Notes under the pieces: generated by a model
What the model was told of the DNA's origin: nothing
Databases searched by the model: none
The model's input: the letters and a program-made list of their open reading frames with translations, nothing else
NCBI RefSeq assembly: GCF_029027965.1
Contig: NZ_CP119082.1
Location: 2,212,001 to 2,276,000, forward strand
From: Paracoccus sp. S3-43
GTDB lineage: Bacteria > Pseudomonadota > Alphaproteobacteria > Rhodobacterales > Rhodobacteraceae
Direction: 5' to 3'
DNA: 64,000 nucleotides
In this document: in pieces, positions 45,132 to 54,654 of the stretch
Layout of the letters: each line of letters opens with the position of its first letter
How positions within the stretch are numbered: the stretch's first letter is position 1
Translations under genes and position numbers: made by a program

Positions 45132-45842
45132 TCAGTCCGGCAGCCGCAGGTCCAGCCAGTGAACCGCCAGCTTCACCGTTCCGCCGGTGAAGCCCCCGCC
45201 CTCGCCCGTCATCAGCAGGGTCGCGCTGCTGTAATAGGTCATCGGTGTGCCCAGCATCCCGCGCGCCCATGACCCTGTCGCTTTCCCCAGTCCCTGGCCG
45301 AAGCGATTGTCGGAATCCGCCGTGCCCAGCCGCCAGGTCGTCAGCCCGCCGGTCAGGGCCTGGGTGATCCGGGCCACCGCGCCGATCACCATGACGCCGG
45401 CCGGGATGGCGATGCCGGTGTCGAAGGACGTGCCGGTGCCCACCGTCACCTCTCCTTGGGCCATGCCGAAGGCCAGCCCCGACCCCATGCTGCCAAAGGT
45501 CGCGGCGCCCATGAACCAGGCTTGCCCGTCAAAGACGGCCTCGACCCCGCGATCCGCGACAAAGGCCCGCATCCCGCGCGACGGCGGCACGAAGACCCAG
45601 CCGCCATTCGCGCCGACCGCGATCCGTCCCGCCTGCCCCGCCCAACCGCCGGACGCGCCTTGCGGCACGCCCCAGGCCTGGCCGTCGATCACCGTTTCCG
45701 GCGGGGCCGCGACCGAGACGCTTTCCAGGACCGCGTTGGTCAGGCCGTCCAGGCGCATCAGCGCCTCGTTCACCGTCACATGCTTCTGGGCCTGCGCCGA
45801 TTGTAGCAGCGGCAGTTGAAGACGCCTGGTTTCAGTTGTCAT
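45132..45842 (-). CDS. DUF2793 protein attached to the GTA cluster
   Basis: 236 residues. The N-terminal LPLLQSAQAQKHVTVNEALMRLDGL is the DUF2793 signature, followed by a glycine-rich beta region ending in a possible receptor-binding-like domain. Its start overlaps the g15 stop by 11 bases and has AGGAGG eight bases upstream, so it is expressed with the tail genes. A tail-fibre or adhesion role is inferred from position only; a much longer in-frame extension is a shadow of g15. Confidence 0.82.
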   Translation of the reverse strand: MTTETRRLQLPLLQSAQAQKHVTVNEALMRLDGLTNAVLESVSVAAPPETVIDGQAWGVPQGASGGWAGQAGRIAVGANGGWVFVPPSRGMRAFVADRGVEAVFDGQAWFMGAATFGSMGSGLAFGMAQGEVTVGTGTSFDTGIAIPAGVMVIGAVARITQALTGGLTTWRLGTADSDNRFGQGLGKATGSWARGMLGTPMTYYSSATLLMTGEGGGFTGGTVKLAVHWLDLRLPD

Positions 45843-48800
45843 TGAAAATCCTCCTGACAAAGGGGCCTGGGCCGAACTGGTCGGACAGTTGGGCGACGGC
45901 GACGACAAAGGCCCCGCCTTGCAGGGCCGTGGTCCAGACCTGTTCGGGCACGGCATATTCCGGCAGGCCGACATCCGCCTGATGCAGGACGATGCCGTCC
46001 CGCAGGATGCGGACGCGATAGCGTTCGCGAACCTCGCCCAAGGGAATGTCCGCGCCGTCCCATCCATCGCCGTCCACACGGCTGCGGCGGATCCAGGACA
46101 GCGTGCGGCCCGAAGCGCGCAGATGGCAGGGCGCATAGGGCCGCAGGCCGATTCCGCGCGCCTCGGTCACCTGGGCGCGATAGCTGGGATCGTCGAAGGC
46201 CCGCCGGGCCGGGCCGATGCGCCAGAACCGTTCCTGCCCCCTGGCCGAGGGCGGCAGGTTCACCTGCTGCGCCGCCCCGTCCAGCAGCACGACCACGCTT
46301 CCCTTGGGCCAGATCTCGGGCATGATGCCGTCGGTTCCGGCCTGGCCGCGCAGCCTGTCGCTGATCTCCCACAGGTCCTTGTCCACGGGAACGGCGTTGC
46401 AGAACTGGAGGATCTCCCAGTTTTCCAACGACCCGTCCCCGATCGCCAGGGCGTTCGCGCCGGCCAGCAGGGCCTTCCGGCCCACCGATCGCAGCGACGC
46501 ATCCTTCAGCCGGATACGCAGGGGCGCGCCGCGATCGATCACGCCGGACCGGGCGCGGCCCAACGGGTTTTCCGTCCGACCGATGAAGGCGCGCCGCGAC
46601 ACCGTGGTGTTCAACTCGAGCCCTCCATCGCTTTCGACCGACGAATAGGCGACCACCGAACCCGGCCAGGGCTTGGCGGTCGCCGCCACATAGGGGACGT
46701 GCGGCTGCTCGTCGCCCCTGAGCAGCGGCAGATCCAGAAACAGCGACCACACCGGCAGCGGCGGACTGTAGCGGGTGACGATGCCGTCATCCTCGTTGGT
46801 GACGGCCTGGCGGTAAACGCCCGGCTCGACGCGGACCGCATCCACGGTCACGGCCCCGGCGCGTTCGACCCGGTCGATCCGCCAACGTTTGGGTTCGGCC
46901 TTTCCGTCATCCATGCGTATGACATCGCCCGGCCCCAGATCTCCTTGCGACGGTGGCAGAACAAGTCGCGCCGTATCCCGTGACACCACCGATTCCGCCA
47001 GCCAGCGTTCGGCAATGGCACGGCCCTCGGCGCGCGTCAGCGACATGGGGAACTCGCTGTCGCTGGCGGTGTCGCCCAGGGTGTCGGCCAAACTGGCCTC
47101 GGTCGTGGCGGTGGTGTAATCGCCCCCGGCCTCCACATGCGTCACCCGCAGCCGCCCGGTCAGTTCCGCCGGGGCCAGGCGCAGGGTTTCGAACCCCCGC
47201 ACCTCTTCGCCTATTGCCAGATGCCGTTGCCCCAGGTCACGCGTGACCCGCCCGTCCCTGGGCAGGAAACGCAGGCAGCCGTCGCGTTCCACCGCGTCGA
47301 TGCCATGGGCAAGCAGGATCGGCTGCAAGGCCGCGCGCGACGTTTCCCCGCCATTGACGTGAAAGCCGCGCACCACGCCCGTGACGGCGCCGACATCGAA
47401 ATTGTCGACACCCGCCTCGCGGCAGAGATCGGCGATGACCGCCGCCAGCATCACCGATCCCGCGCGGCCGTTCAGCCAATGGCCGCGCTCCCAGGCGGGA
47501 CCGTCGGACCACAGGTCGGTCCGCGCCGGGAAGGCCGGATAGGGTCGTGCGTCCCAGCACCAGACATGCGCCCGGTCCAGGACCACCATCCGGCCGCCGC
47601 CTTCGCTGGCCGGATTGTTCGCGGGTTTCGACCAATAGGACGTGACCGCCTGGACATAGGCAGCCTGGATCGCATCGTCGCGCTGCCCGTTCGAATAATG
47701 CGGCAGCGTGCTTTCCGAACTCATGGCGTCCAGGAACTTGTTCGGCTGGTTGGTGGCCTTGTCCAGGGCCGCGCAGCCGTATTCGGTGAACCAGATCGGC
47801 TTCGATCCCGGCACCCATCCGGTCGCCTGCGGCGACCGCACGCCGTTCGGGCGGTCATGGTGAAGGTTCTGCCACCAGCCCGCCAGATCCTTGTATTTCC
47901 AGACCCATGCCTCGTCATAGGCGCCGTCCGTGATCGGCGTGCGCCGCTGCGCGTCGCGGTCGGCGTCGCTGGCGTAATACCAGTCATACCCCTCGCCGCC
48001 GCAGACATTGGCCTCCAGATAGGCGGGATTGCCGATGCGGCCCCAATGCGCGTCCAGATGATCCTCGCCGTCGCGCCAGTCGGACAGCGGCATGTAGTTG
48101 TCGATGCCGATGAAGTCGATCTCGGGATGCGCCCACAGGGGATCCAGATGGAAGAAAAGCTCTCCGTTGCCGGGATGATGGCCGAAATATTCCGACCAGT
48201 CGGCGGCATAGCCGATCTTGACCGTCGGACCCAGGATCGCGCGAACATCCCGGGCCAGGCGGCACAGCTGCTGGACGGCGGGATAGCTGTTCCCCGCGCC
48301 CCGGATCCGGGTCATGCCGACCATCTCGGACCCGATCAGGAACGCGTCGATCCCGCCCGCCGCCGCGCAGAGATGGGCGTAATGCAGGATGAACCGGCGA
48401 TAGGACCATTCGTCAGGCCCGGTATAGCGAACCGTGTCGCCATCCGGTGCGAAATCGCCGACGGCGGCCTGGCCGAAGAACGCATCGACCTCGGCCTTGG
48501 CCTTGGCCGTGCCGTCGGCCGACCCGGACCGACCCGGCGCCACCGACGTGGTGATCCGCCCGCGCCAGGGCATGACCGGCTGTTCGACCGCGCCATAGGG
48601 ATCGGCCAAGCCGTTGCCGGCCAGCTGCTCCATCAGGATGAAGGGATAGAAAACCGCCTTCCGCCCCGACGCGGCGATCGCGCGCAGGCCCTCGACGACC
48701 GCCTGATCCGCAGGCGTTCCGCCATAGATCGGACGATCGTTCACCCGCGACACCTGCGCCGCGGCGGACCGGCCGATGCCCGCAACTGTCCAGGGCATCT

Positions 48801-49716
48801 CGGACCCGTCGGTTTCCCTCTGCTCGACCTTGGGCTGAACCGTGCAGCGGTCGATCCGCAGGTCGCTGCCGAACCAGGACACGACCAGCGACACCGACCC
48901 CACATTCGGCAATTCGCGCCCCAGGATGGTCATCGAGGCGCTGAAATCCGTCCCCCCCATCGGCGTGTTCACATTGATGGAGCGCAGCTCGCCCAGGCCC
49001 AGATCCTGATTGACCGGCGTCGTCGCCAGCGAATATTCGCCGGTGCCGGGGATCAGCGCGACCCCGCGCACGTCGCGGCACAGACCGCTGCCGTCCTGCG
49101 CGGGCGAGGTGACCTCGAAGCTCAGCTGCGGCATCCGGTTGCCCCAGGCTTCCAGGTTCAGATCCTCCAGCACGACATAGGCCAGCCCGCGATAGGCAGG
49201 CGCCAGATCGCCTTCGTGCGCCGCGATGGCGGGGTCGGGCTGCTGACTCTCGTCGCCGTTATAGACGCGCATGTTCAGGTCGTTGGCCGAGATCTCCTCG
49301 CCATCGGCCCAGACACGGCCGACGCCCAGGATCCGCCCTTCGCACAGCGCCAGCGCCACCGACAGGCGATAGCTGATCTGCGTGACGGCCGACCGGGGCG
49401 TGCCCTTGCCGCCGCCCGCATCCTCGGACCGTGCGATCTCCTCCAGGGGCGAGGCCCAGATGACATGCCCCGGCAGCCGCATCTGTCCCCAGATGCGCGG
49501 AATCGGCGCGCCTTCGCCCGCGGTTTGCAGGCGCAGGCGGTCGATGCGGCCGGTTTCCACGGCCTTGGACCCGCTGCCCAGCAGCCGCTGGTCAATGACC
49601 CGGCCGACCGTCGCGCCGACCGCGCGGCCGATGACAGCGCCCGACAGGCCCAGAACCGCGCCGCCGAAGCTTCCGCCAATCGACGCCCCGACGGCGGACA
49701 GCACGATGGTCGCCAT
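45832..49716 (-). CDS. GTA g15: baseplate megatron / TIM-barrel tail protein
   Basis: 1294 residues, the largest gene here. It starts with a short glycine-rich hydrophobic segment, then phage tail-tip domains. A glycoside-hydrolase-like TIM barrel at about 400-760 has FIGIDNYMPLSDWRDGEDH and WFTEYGCAALDKATNQPNKF, followed by phage-tail-like modules to the C terminus. Homologous to RcGTA gp15, which forms the tail tip and fibre core and contacts the recipient envelope. Confidence 0.93.
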   Translation of the reverse strand: MATIVLSAVGASIGGSFGGAVLGLSGAVIGRAVGATVGRVIDQRLLGSGSKAVETGRIDRLRLQTAGEGAPIPRIWGQMRLPGHVIWASPLEEIARSEDAGGGKGTPRSAVTQISYRLSVALALCEGRILGVGRVWADGEEISANDLNMRVYNGDESQQPDPAIAAHEGDLAPAYRGLAYVVLEDLNLEAWGNRMPQLSFEVTSPAQDGSGLCRDVRGVALIPGTGEYSLATTPVNQDLGLGELRSINVNTPMGGTDFSASMTILGRELPNVGSVSLVVSWFGSDLRIDRCTVQPKVEQRETDGSEMPWTVAGIGRSAAAQVSRVNDRPIYGGTPADQAVVEGLRAIAASGRKAVFYPFILMEQLAGNGLADPYGAVEQPVMPWRGRITTSVAPGRSGSADGTAKAKAEVDAFFGQAAVGDFAPDGDTVRYTGPDEWSYRRFILHYAHLCAAAGGIDAFLIGSEMVGMTRIRGAGNSYPAVQQLCRLARDVRAILGPTVKIGYAADWSEYFGHHPGNGELFFHLDPLWAHPEIDFIGIDNYMPLSDWRDGEDHLDAHWGRIGNPAYLEANVCGGEGYDWYYASDADRDAQRRTPITDGAYDEAWVWKYKDLAGWWQNLHHDRPNGVRSPQATGWVPGSKPIWFTEYGCAALDKATNQPNKFLDAMSSESTLPHYSNGQRDDAIQAAYVQAVTSYWSKPANNPASEGGGRMVVLDRAHVWCWDARPYPAFPARTDLWSDGPAWERGHWLNGRAGSVMLAAVIADLCREAGVDNFDVGAVTGVVRGFHVNGGETSRAALQPILLAHGIDAVERDGCLRFLPRDGRVTRDLGQRHLAIGEEVRGFETLRLAPAELTGRLRVTHVEAGGDYTTATTEASLADTLGDTASDSEFPMSLTRAEGRAIAERWLAESVVSRDTARLVLPPSQGDLGPGDVIRMDDGKAEPKRWRIDRVERAGAVTVDAVRVEPGVYRQAVTNEDDGIVTRYSPPLPVWSLFLDLPLLRGDEQPHVPYVAATAKPWPGSVVAYSSVESDGGLELNTTVSRRAFIGRTENPLGRARSGVIDRGAPLRIRLKDASLRSVGRKALLAGANALAIGDGSLENWEILQFCNAVPVDKDLWEISDRLRGQAGTDGIMPEIWPKGSVVVLLDGAAQQVNLPPSARGQERFWRIGPARRAFDDPSYRAQVTEARGIGLRPYAPCHLRASGRTLSWIRRSRVDGDGWDGADIPLGEVRERYRVRILRDGIVLHQADVGLPEYAVPEQVWTTALQGGAFVVAVAQLSDQFGPGPFVRRIFNDN

Positions 49717-49737
49717 GATGGCCTCCTTGTCTTGAAC

Positions 49738-50166
49738 TCAGGGAAAGCGGAACCGGGCAGCGATCCGGTTCCGCCAGGGCGTCGTCAACGGGCTGTCGAT
49801 GACGCCATGCGCGTTATAGGCATGGATGAAGCGCGGCGCCTCGCCCGCATCGGACAGGATGCCCAGGTGCTTGGCCACCGCCCCTTCGCGCATCCGAAAC
49901 AGCAGCACGTCGCCCGCCCGCAACGCATCCTCGCGCGGGACGGGTGCCAGATGGCGCAGCGCGGCCTCCATCAGAACCTCTTGTCCGCCCCCCTCACCCC
50001 AGTCGGGGGTATAGGGGGGCGGAGCCTCGGGTTCGGTGCCCAGGCGTTCGCGCCAGATGCCCCGGATCAGGCCCAAGCAGTCGCAGGCCACGCCCCGGAT
50101 GCTGGCCTGATGCTGATAGGGCGTGCCGATCCAGGCCCTCGCCAGCGTCACGACATCCTCAACCAC
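49738..50166 (-). CDS. GTA g14: NlpC/P60 cell-wall peptidase
   Basis: 142 residues. The NlpC/P60 nucleophile is C30 in GVACDCLGLI, with histidines in AKHLGIL and RFIHAYN. Member of the phage cell-wall peptidase family that opens recipient peptidoglycan during DNA entry. Its start overlaps the g13 stop by 8 bases. Confidence 0.93.
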   Translation of the reverse strand: MVEDVVTLARAWIGTPYQHQASIRGVACDCLGLIRGIWRERLGTEPEAPPPYTPDWGEGGGQEVLMEAALRHLAPVPREDALRAGDVLLFRMREGAVAKHLGILSDAGEAPRFIHAYNAHGVIDSPLTTPWRNRIAARFRFP

Positions 50167-50992
50167 GACGCGACCCCGCTTGCGGCGCCATGATCCAGTC
50201 TTCCGAAGGAAGATGAGGAAATCCGCGAAAATTGACGAAATTGTTGAACTTCTTCAGACAGGTCGCGGCCCGCTTGTCGCAACCGGCCAGAAGCCTGATC
50301 CGGTCCCCGGCGACCGGCGCGATCCCCAGGCCATGCCACAGCTCGATCTCTCGCTGGCCGTTCGGCAGCGCGGTATCGTTCTTGACCGTGGCGCTCAGCC
50401 CCTCGGCCCCGCCGGTCAGGACCAGCAGGCTGCCGCGTTCGAACCAGCCCGCGTCATAGGCCGGAAAATCCGCAAAGCGCAGGATCCGTCCATCCTCGAT
50501 AACCGCGATTTCTGTCTGGATGGCAAAGACTTCCCCTGTCAGCGCCAGCTTGCAGCGCCCGTCCCCCAGCCGGGCCGAGCAGCGCGGATGAAACACCCGC
50601 CCCCGTGCGGCATTCAACGGTTCCGCCAGACCGCGAAGCTCTGCCCGGAACGCGCCCTGGGCCCGCGCGATCTCTCCCAGGCTGCCCGCGAAGACCAGCC
50701 GCCGGGCAGAAACGTCGGTCCAGTCCACCTCCCACATCTTGACCTCGGCGCCGTCCCAGCGGCCCGCCAGAACGTCGCGTTCCGTGATCGCATCGTCGGA
50801 CAGCGCCCCTTCCGCTTCCGAGTTGTCGACCGACAGCCCGGTGGCCTGGACCAGGGCACGGGCCGACATGCCATGGTCGGGGCGGAACCGGATCCCGCCA
50901 AAGGTCAGCGCCGCATCATGGTCGGTAAAACCCAGAACCATCCCGTCCGCGCGGCGCACCATCCAGGCGCGCGCCGTGGTCGTGACCGTCAT
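50159..50992 (-). CDS. GTA g13: DUF2163 tail hub protein
   Basis: 277 residues. An N-terminal DUF2163 domain (VLGFTDHDAALTFGGIRF) precedes the conserved C-terminal cysteine region: HPRCSARLGDGRCKL near 140 and GCDKRAATCLKKFNN near 240. The four cysteines suggest a bound metal or iron-sulfur cluster, as in phage tail-hub relatives. Four-base overlap with g12. Confidence 0.92.
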   Translation of the reverse strand: MTVTTTARAWMVRRADGMVLGFTDHDAALTFGGIRFRPDHGMSARALVQATGLSVDNSEAEGALSDDAITERDVLAGRWDGAEVKMWEVDWTDVSARRLVFAGSLGEIARAQGAFRAELRGLAEPLNAARGRVFHPRCSARLGDGRCKLALTGEVFAIQTEIAVIEDGRILRFADFPAYDAGWFERGSLLVLTGGAEGLSATVKNDTALPNGQREIELWHGLGIAPVAGDRIRLLAGCDKRAATCLKKFNNFVNFRGFPHLPSEDWIMAPQAGSRRG

Positions 50993-51621
50993 ACCCGCAC
51001 CTCGACCACCGGAATGGACGGCATCTCGCCCGCCTGGAATGACGCGACCGAAACCGCGATCCGGTCGGTATCGAACCGCACCGGCACATCGAATTCGAAG
51101 CCCGCCGTCACCTCGGCCCCCGGCGGGGGCGCATCGGAAAAGGTGATCAGGCCCGTGGCGGGATCGACCTCGTAATGCGTGCCGGGAAAGACCTCGTTGC
51201 CGCCGACACCGGCGCGGACCGTATCCTTGACCGGCTTGCCGATCGGCCGGGCATAGCGGCCCGGCCCCGAGACATAGGTCTTGGCCAGTTGAAAGACCCG
51301 CGTCGCGCCGTCGCCCTGCGCGATGACCTGATCGTCAAAGGCCGGGGCGCGCGACGGCAGGCAGCTTTTGTAATCCGTCCAGTCCTTCCAGCGGAAGCCG
51401 TGCAACTGCCCCGCCCGCGCCTCGAAGAAGGCCACCAGGGCCGACAGGTCGTCCAGGGACCGCAGCCCCATGCCCGCGTCATAGCGGCGGCGGGCATGCG
51501 CCCAAGGGGTGTTGCGCTCCTCGAATCCGCTGGCAAGGGCAACGATCTCGGTGCGCCGTTCAGGCCCCCCGACCGAACCGAAGGACAGGTTCGCCGGAAA
51601 TCTTACCTCGTGAAATGCCAT
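50989..51621 (-). CDS. GTA g12: DUF2460 distal tail protein
   Basis: 210 residues. MAFHEVRFPANLSFGSVGGPERRTEIV and RRRYDAGMGLRSLDDL are DUF2460 hallmarks; RWKDWTDYKSC is the mid-domain motif. Forms the distal tail ring. ATG 51621 is set by homology, since in-frame sequence upstream overlaps g11. Confidence 0.92.
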   Translation of the reverse strand: MAFHEVRFPANLSFGSVGGPERRTEIVALASGFEERNTPWAHARRRYDAGMGLRSLDDLSALVAFFEARAGQLHGFRWKDWTDYKSCLPSRAPAFDDQVIAQGDGATRVFQLAKTYVSGPGRYARPIGKPVKDTVRAGVGGNEVFPGTHYEVDPATGLITFSDAPPPGAEVTAGFEFDVPVRFDTDRIAVSVASFQAGEMPSIPVVEVRV

Positions 51622-51634
51622 GTCGGTCCCTGTT

Positions 51635-52291
51635 TCAACTGTTGCGTTCGCCACGCGCCAGAACGCGGCCCAGTTGCGCGGCGATCTGGGATTGGCTGCG
51701 CTGGAAGCCCGCGACATCCGGCGTGGTGACGTTCACCGTCACGTTCATCGGCCGCGACCCGCCACTGGCCGCCGCAACACCCAGCCTGCCATCCGCCCCC
51801 CGGCGCAGCGGCATGATCGCCTCGGGTCCGGCCTCGCCCATCAGGCCGGTGGCCCCCCGCATCGGAAAATGCGTGGGCTGGCTGACGACGCCGCCCTTGG
51901 CGAAGGGCATCACCCGGCCCTGAACGAAGGCCCCGCCATTGGCAAAGGGCATGGCGCCCGACAGCATCCCGCCGATCCCTTGGGCCAGCGATCCGGCCAG
52001 GGCATTCTCGACCGGCTTCATCGCCATCGAGAACACCGTGTCCGCGATCGACCGCCCGATGCCCTTCAGCGACTCGGACAGCTTTTCGCCGTCGAAGATC
52101 AGCCCGTCGAAAGCGCGCCGCAGGCCGCCCTCGATCCCGGAACTCAGCGATCCGACCTCGCGCGCGGTGACCGTCACCGATTGCCGCAGCCGATCCAGTT
52201 CCGCCTCGAAGGCGGCGGTCATGCGGCTGGTCTGGCCGAACCCCTGATCCAGGTCGTCCAGCGTCGTGCTGAAACCATCCTTGTTGGCCAT
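51635..52291 (-). CDS. GTA g11: tail tape measure protein
   Basis: 218 residues. Helical N-terminal part (about 1-95) and glycine-rich stretch (ALAGSLAQGIGGMLSGAMPFANGG), with MGEAGPEAIMPLRRG near 160 typical of tape measures. Very short for the family, as expected for the stubby GTA tail. Confidence 0.9.
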   Translation of the reverse strand: MANKDGFSTTLDDLDQGFGQTSRMTAAFEAELDRLRQSVTVTAREVGSLSSGIEGGLRRAFDGLIFDGEKLSESLKGIGRSIADTVFSMAMKPVENALAGSLAQGIGGMLSGAMPFANGGAFVQGRVMPFAKGGVVSQPTHFPMRGATGLMGEAGPEAIMPLRRGADGRLGVAAASGGSRPMNVTVNVTTPDVAGFQRSQSQIAAQLGRVLARGERNS

Positions 52292-52303
52292 AGCCCTTGC
52301 CCC

Positions 52304-52507
52304 TTATCCAGATGTGTCGCGCGGCCGGTCGGGAAAGCGCGCGGCCAGTTCCGCCAGCCGGTCCCGCGTCATGGCGGGCGGCCCTGCCTCGACCCCCAGC
52401 ATCAGCGCCAACTCAGCCGGGGTCAGCGCCCAGAACTGATCCGGGCGCAGGCCCAGGCCCCGCATCCCGGCCCGCATCAGGCCGGGCCAGTCCAGGCCCC
52501 CGTTCAT
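52304..52507 (-). CDS. GTA g10.1: phage tail assembly chaperone
   Basis: 67 residues, Phage_TAC_6-like. LRPDQFWALTPAELALMLG is the family core. With g10 it forms the chaperone pair before the tape measure, the arrangement seen in long-tailed phages. Its start overlaps the g10 stop by four bases. Confidence 0.88.
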   Translation of the reverse strand: MNGGLDWPGLMRAGMRGLGLRPDQFWALTPAELALMLGVEAGPPAMTRDRLAELAARFPDRPRDTSG

Positions 52508-52821
52508 GCGGCGATCCGAAACGCCCGCGCCAGAAGCTCGGCCGCCGCGCGCCCCGCCGCGACCGGCCCACCGCCGATCTCGACCGTCAGAAGATCCGCC
52601 GCCGTGCCCCGCCAGCCGCCGCCGCGCAGGCCCGCGACCAGCACCGCCAGCACGTCGCGGCTGCTGAAGCGGCCCGCTTCGAACCGCCCGGCGATCTCCA
52701 TCAGGCTGTCGGCGCCCAGGTCATGCTCCAGTTCGGCCAGGGCGCCCAGGGTCAGCCGCGCCACATGGGCGGCGCCGTCCAGCACCACCTCGACCTCTCC
52801 GCGCATCGGGTTCGCCATCAC
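52504..52821 (-). CDS. GTA g10: GTA tail assembly chaperone (TAC_11)
   Basis: 105 residues. RGEVEVVLDGAAHVARLTLGALAELEHDLGADSL matches the gene-transfer-agent family (Phage_TAC_11). Starts on the g9 stop (ATGA); two consecutive ATG codons leave the exact start open by one residue. Confidence 0.9.
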   Translation of the reverse strand: MMANPMRGEVEVVLDGAAHVARLTLGALAELEHDLGADSLMEIAGRFEAGRFSSRDVLAVLVAGLRGGGWRGTAADLLTVEIGGGPVAAGRAAAELLARAFRIAA

Positions 52822-53231
52822 AGCGCCACGAAGGTCAGCACGCCGGCCGAGGCCATCGTCACCTCATAGGTCGCCTCGCCGTTATAGCTGCCCGCATATT
52901 CCAGCGCGGTCAGCTGGAACGGCCCCTCGACCGTGCCGAAATCCGGGATCACCACCTGGAACCGGGGCACCTCTCCGTCAAAGAAGATCTGCCGCGCGCG
53001 CCCGTCGGTCTTGGCGTCGCGAAACACCCCCGACCCGGAAATCGAGGCGCTGCGCACCCCTGCCCCGCCCAGCAGTTCACGCCAGCCGCCCTCGCTTTCC
53101 AGACTGGTCGCATCGACCGTCTCGGCGTTGAACGACAGGCGGGATGCGCGCAGCCCGGCAATCGTCTCGAACGCCCCCTCCCCGGTCATGTCCATCTTGA
53201 TCAGCAGATCGCGTCCATTCTGTGCCGCCAT
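52818..53231 (-). CDS. GTA g9: major tail protein
   Basis: 137 residues, TP901-1-type tail tube protein. MAAQNGRDLLIKMDMTGEG, FNAETVDATSLESEGGWRELL and the ALEYAGSYNGEATYEVTM end are characteristic. Polymerises to make the tail tube. Confidence 0.92.
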   Translation of the reverse strand: MAAQNGRDLLIKMDMTGEGAFETIAGLRASRLSFNAETVDATSLESEGGWRELLGGAGVRSASISGSGVFRDAKTDGRARQIFFDGEVPRFQVVIPDFGTVEGPFQLTALEYAGSYNGEATYEVTMASAGVLTFVAL

Positions 53232-53243
53232 GGCCCTTACTCC

Positions 53244-53663
53244 TCAACCCAGGTCAATGCGCGCGCGAAAGGTCAGATCGACCCGCCGCGCCGCGCCTTT
53301 TTCAATCCGCCGCGCCCTAGCGCGTTGGAACCACAAGCCCGTCAGCCGTCCCCGGCTCAGCGCCAACTGCGCCTGATCCAGCGCATCGGCCACCGCCACG
53401 GCAGCCGCCTTGACCGCCGCGAAGCCCACGCCCTGATCCGCGCCCGACAGGACCGAGACGACGAAATCGTGCTGCGACGCGGCCGCCGTCATGTCGCCCG
53501 CGTCCCGCACATCCTCGGGACCAAGCGAGACGAAGACGCCCGCAGGCGCCTCGACCGGCATCGCGTCGAAAATCGCATCGCCGACCATATCGCTCAGCGC
53601 GGCATCGGCCCGCAGATGCTGATAGACCGCCCCCTGCAGGGCGAGGCTTGCCGCAAAGCTCAT
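53244..53663 (-). CDS. GTA g8: tail terminator (DUF3168)
   Basis: 139 residues. MSFAASLALQGAVYQHLRADAALS and GDAIFDAMP are DUF3168-like; caps the tail tube and joins it to the head. ATG 53663 overlaps the g7 stop by four bases (ATGA); upstream in-frame sequence belongs to g7. Confidence 0.9.
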   Translation of the reverse strand: MSFAASLALQGAVYQHLRADAALSDMVGDAIFDAMPVEAPAGVFVSLGPEDVRDAGDMTAAASQHDFVVSVLSGADQGVGFAAVKAAAVAVADALDQAQLALSRGRLTGLWFQRARARRIEKGAARRVDLTFRARIDLG

Positions 53664-53998
53664 GTCTGGTCCTCCTCGCGCGCGAAACATGTCAGCCACT
53701 GGCCGCTGGGGTCGCGTTCGGCCACCGCCTCGACCGCGAACAGGCGGCTGCCCATCCGCAGCCGCTGGCCCGCCACCGGGCGCCGGGGATCGCCCGCGCG
53801 GGCGCCCCGCACGGTGATCCGCCAGGCCACGACGCTTTCGGGCCCGACCTCGGCGCCGCGTTCCTGCCCCGTCCCGGCCTTCATCTCGGCCCACAGCGAT
53901 CCGATTCGCTGCCAGACGGTGCGATAGCCGCCGATCCCGTCGTCCTGCCGAACCGAGCCTTCCAGATCCAGCCGCACGTTCAGGTTCGGCCCGCTCAT
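53660..53998 (-). CDS. GTA g7: head-tail adaptor / head closure protein
   Basis: 112 residues with the phage head-tail joining pattern (WQRIGSLWAEMKAGTGQERG, RMGSRLFAVEAVAERDPSGQWL). Starts on the g6 stop (ATGA). Connects portal and adaptor ring to the tail. Confidence 0.9.
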   Translation of the reverse strand: MSGPNLNVRLDLEGSVRQDDGIGGYRTVWQRIGSLWAEMKAGTGQERGAEVGPESVVAWRITVRGARAGDPRRPVAGQRLRMGSRLFAVEAVAERDPSGQWLTCFAREEDQT

Positions 53999-54612
53999 CG
54001 CCGCGCCTCGCGGCTGCCGCGACCGGCCAGGGTGCGGACCTGCCGCCAGCGTTCGATCAGCGCGCTGACGCCAAAGGGCATCGCTGCCCTGGCGCCGTCA
54101 TGGCTGCGATCCTCGTAATACCGCGCCGCCAGCATCACCACGGCCTGCGCCAGATCCGCCGGAACCTGGGACCAGGCATCGCCGAAACCGGCGGTGAAAG
54201 TCACGCTGACCATGCCCCGGCGCGGCACATGCGGCAGGATCACCCCGGCCGGCAGGATCATCGGCCGCTGCCCATGCGGCAGCAGCCGCCAGTTTTCGGC
54301 CGGCACTTCGGTCACGGTGCCCATGCCGTCGTCGATCTCGATCTTGTCGACCGAGATGACCGGCGCCAGGGGCAGTGTCTGGCCCAGCCGGTCGCGCCAG
54401 TCGTCAAGCTGCATCCGAAAGCGCCGGGTCAGCAGCACCTTGCCCGTGCGCGCCTCGATCGTGGCGATCGCCGCGCGCAGGAACCCCGCCAGGGCCGCGT
54501 CCTCGGCCGTGTCATCCGCAATCTCGAAGCCCGTTCCAAGCCGCAAATGCTCGCGCAGCGCCGCGACAGGCAGCGCCTCGGCTTCGGGCGCCGTTTCCTC
54601 GATCAGCATCAT
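53995..54612 (-). CDS. GTA g6: head-tail connector (gp6-like)
   Basis: 205 residues. Helical N terminus (LPVAALREHLRLGTGFEI) and AARYYEDRSHDG near the C terminus are gp6-like connector motifs. ATG 54612 follows GGGAGGTTCGCGAG. A 46-codon in-frame extension exists but runs through two RNA hairpins (54655-54778) and is not homologous to connectors, so it is not used. Confidence 0.9.
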   Translation of the reverse strand: MMLIEETAPEAEALPVAALREHLRLGTGFEIADDTAEDAALAGFLRAAIATIEARTGKVLLTRRFRMQLDDWRDRLGQTLPLAPVISVDKIEIDDGMGTVTEVPAENWRLLPHGQRPMILPAGVILPHVPRRGMVSVTFTAGFGDAWSQVPADLAQAVVMLAARYYEDRSHDGARAAMPFGVSALIERWRQVRTLAGRGSREARR

Positions 54613-54654
54613 CTCGCGAACCTCCCGTCTTGCTGTCCGCTCGTCATCCATCGG

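Noticed and set aside
47137..50193. 1018-codon plus-strand frame opposite GTA g13-g15
   Set aside because: Antisense shadow of well-recognised GTA genes.
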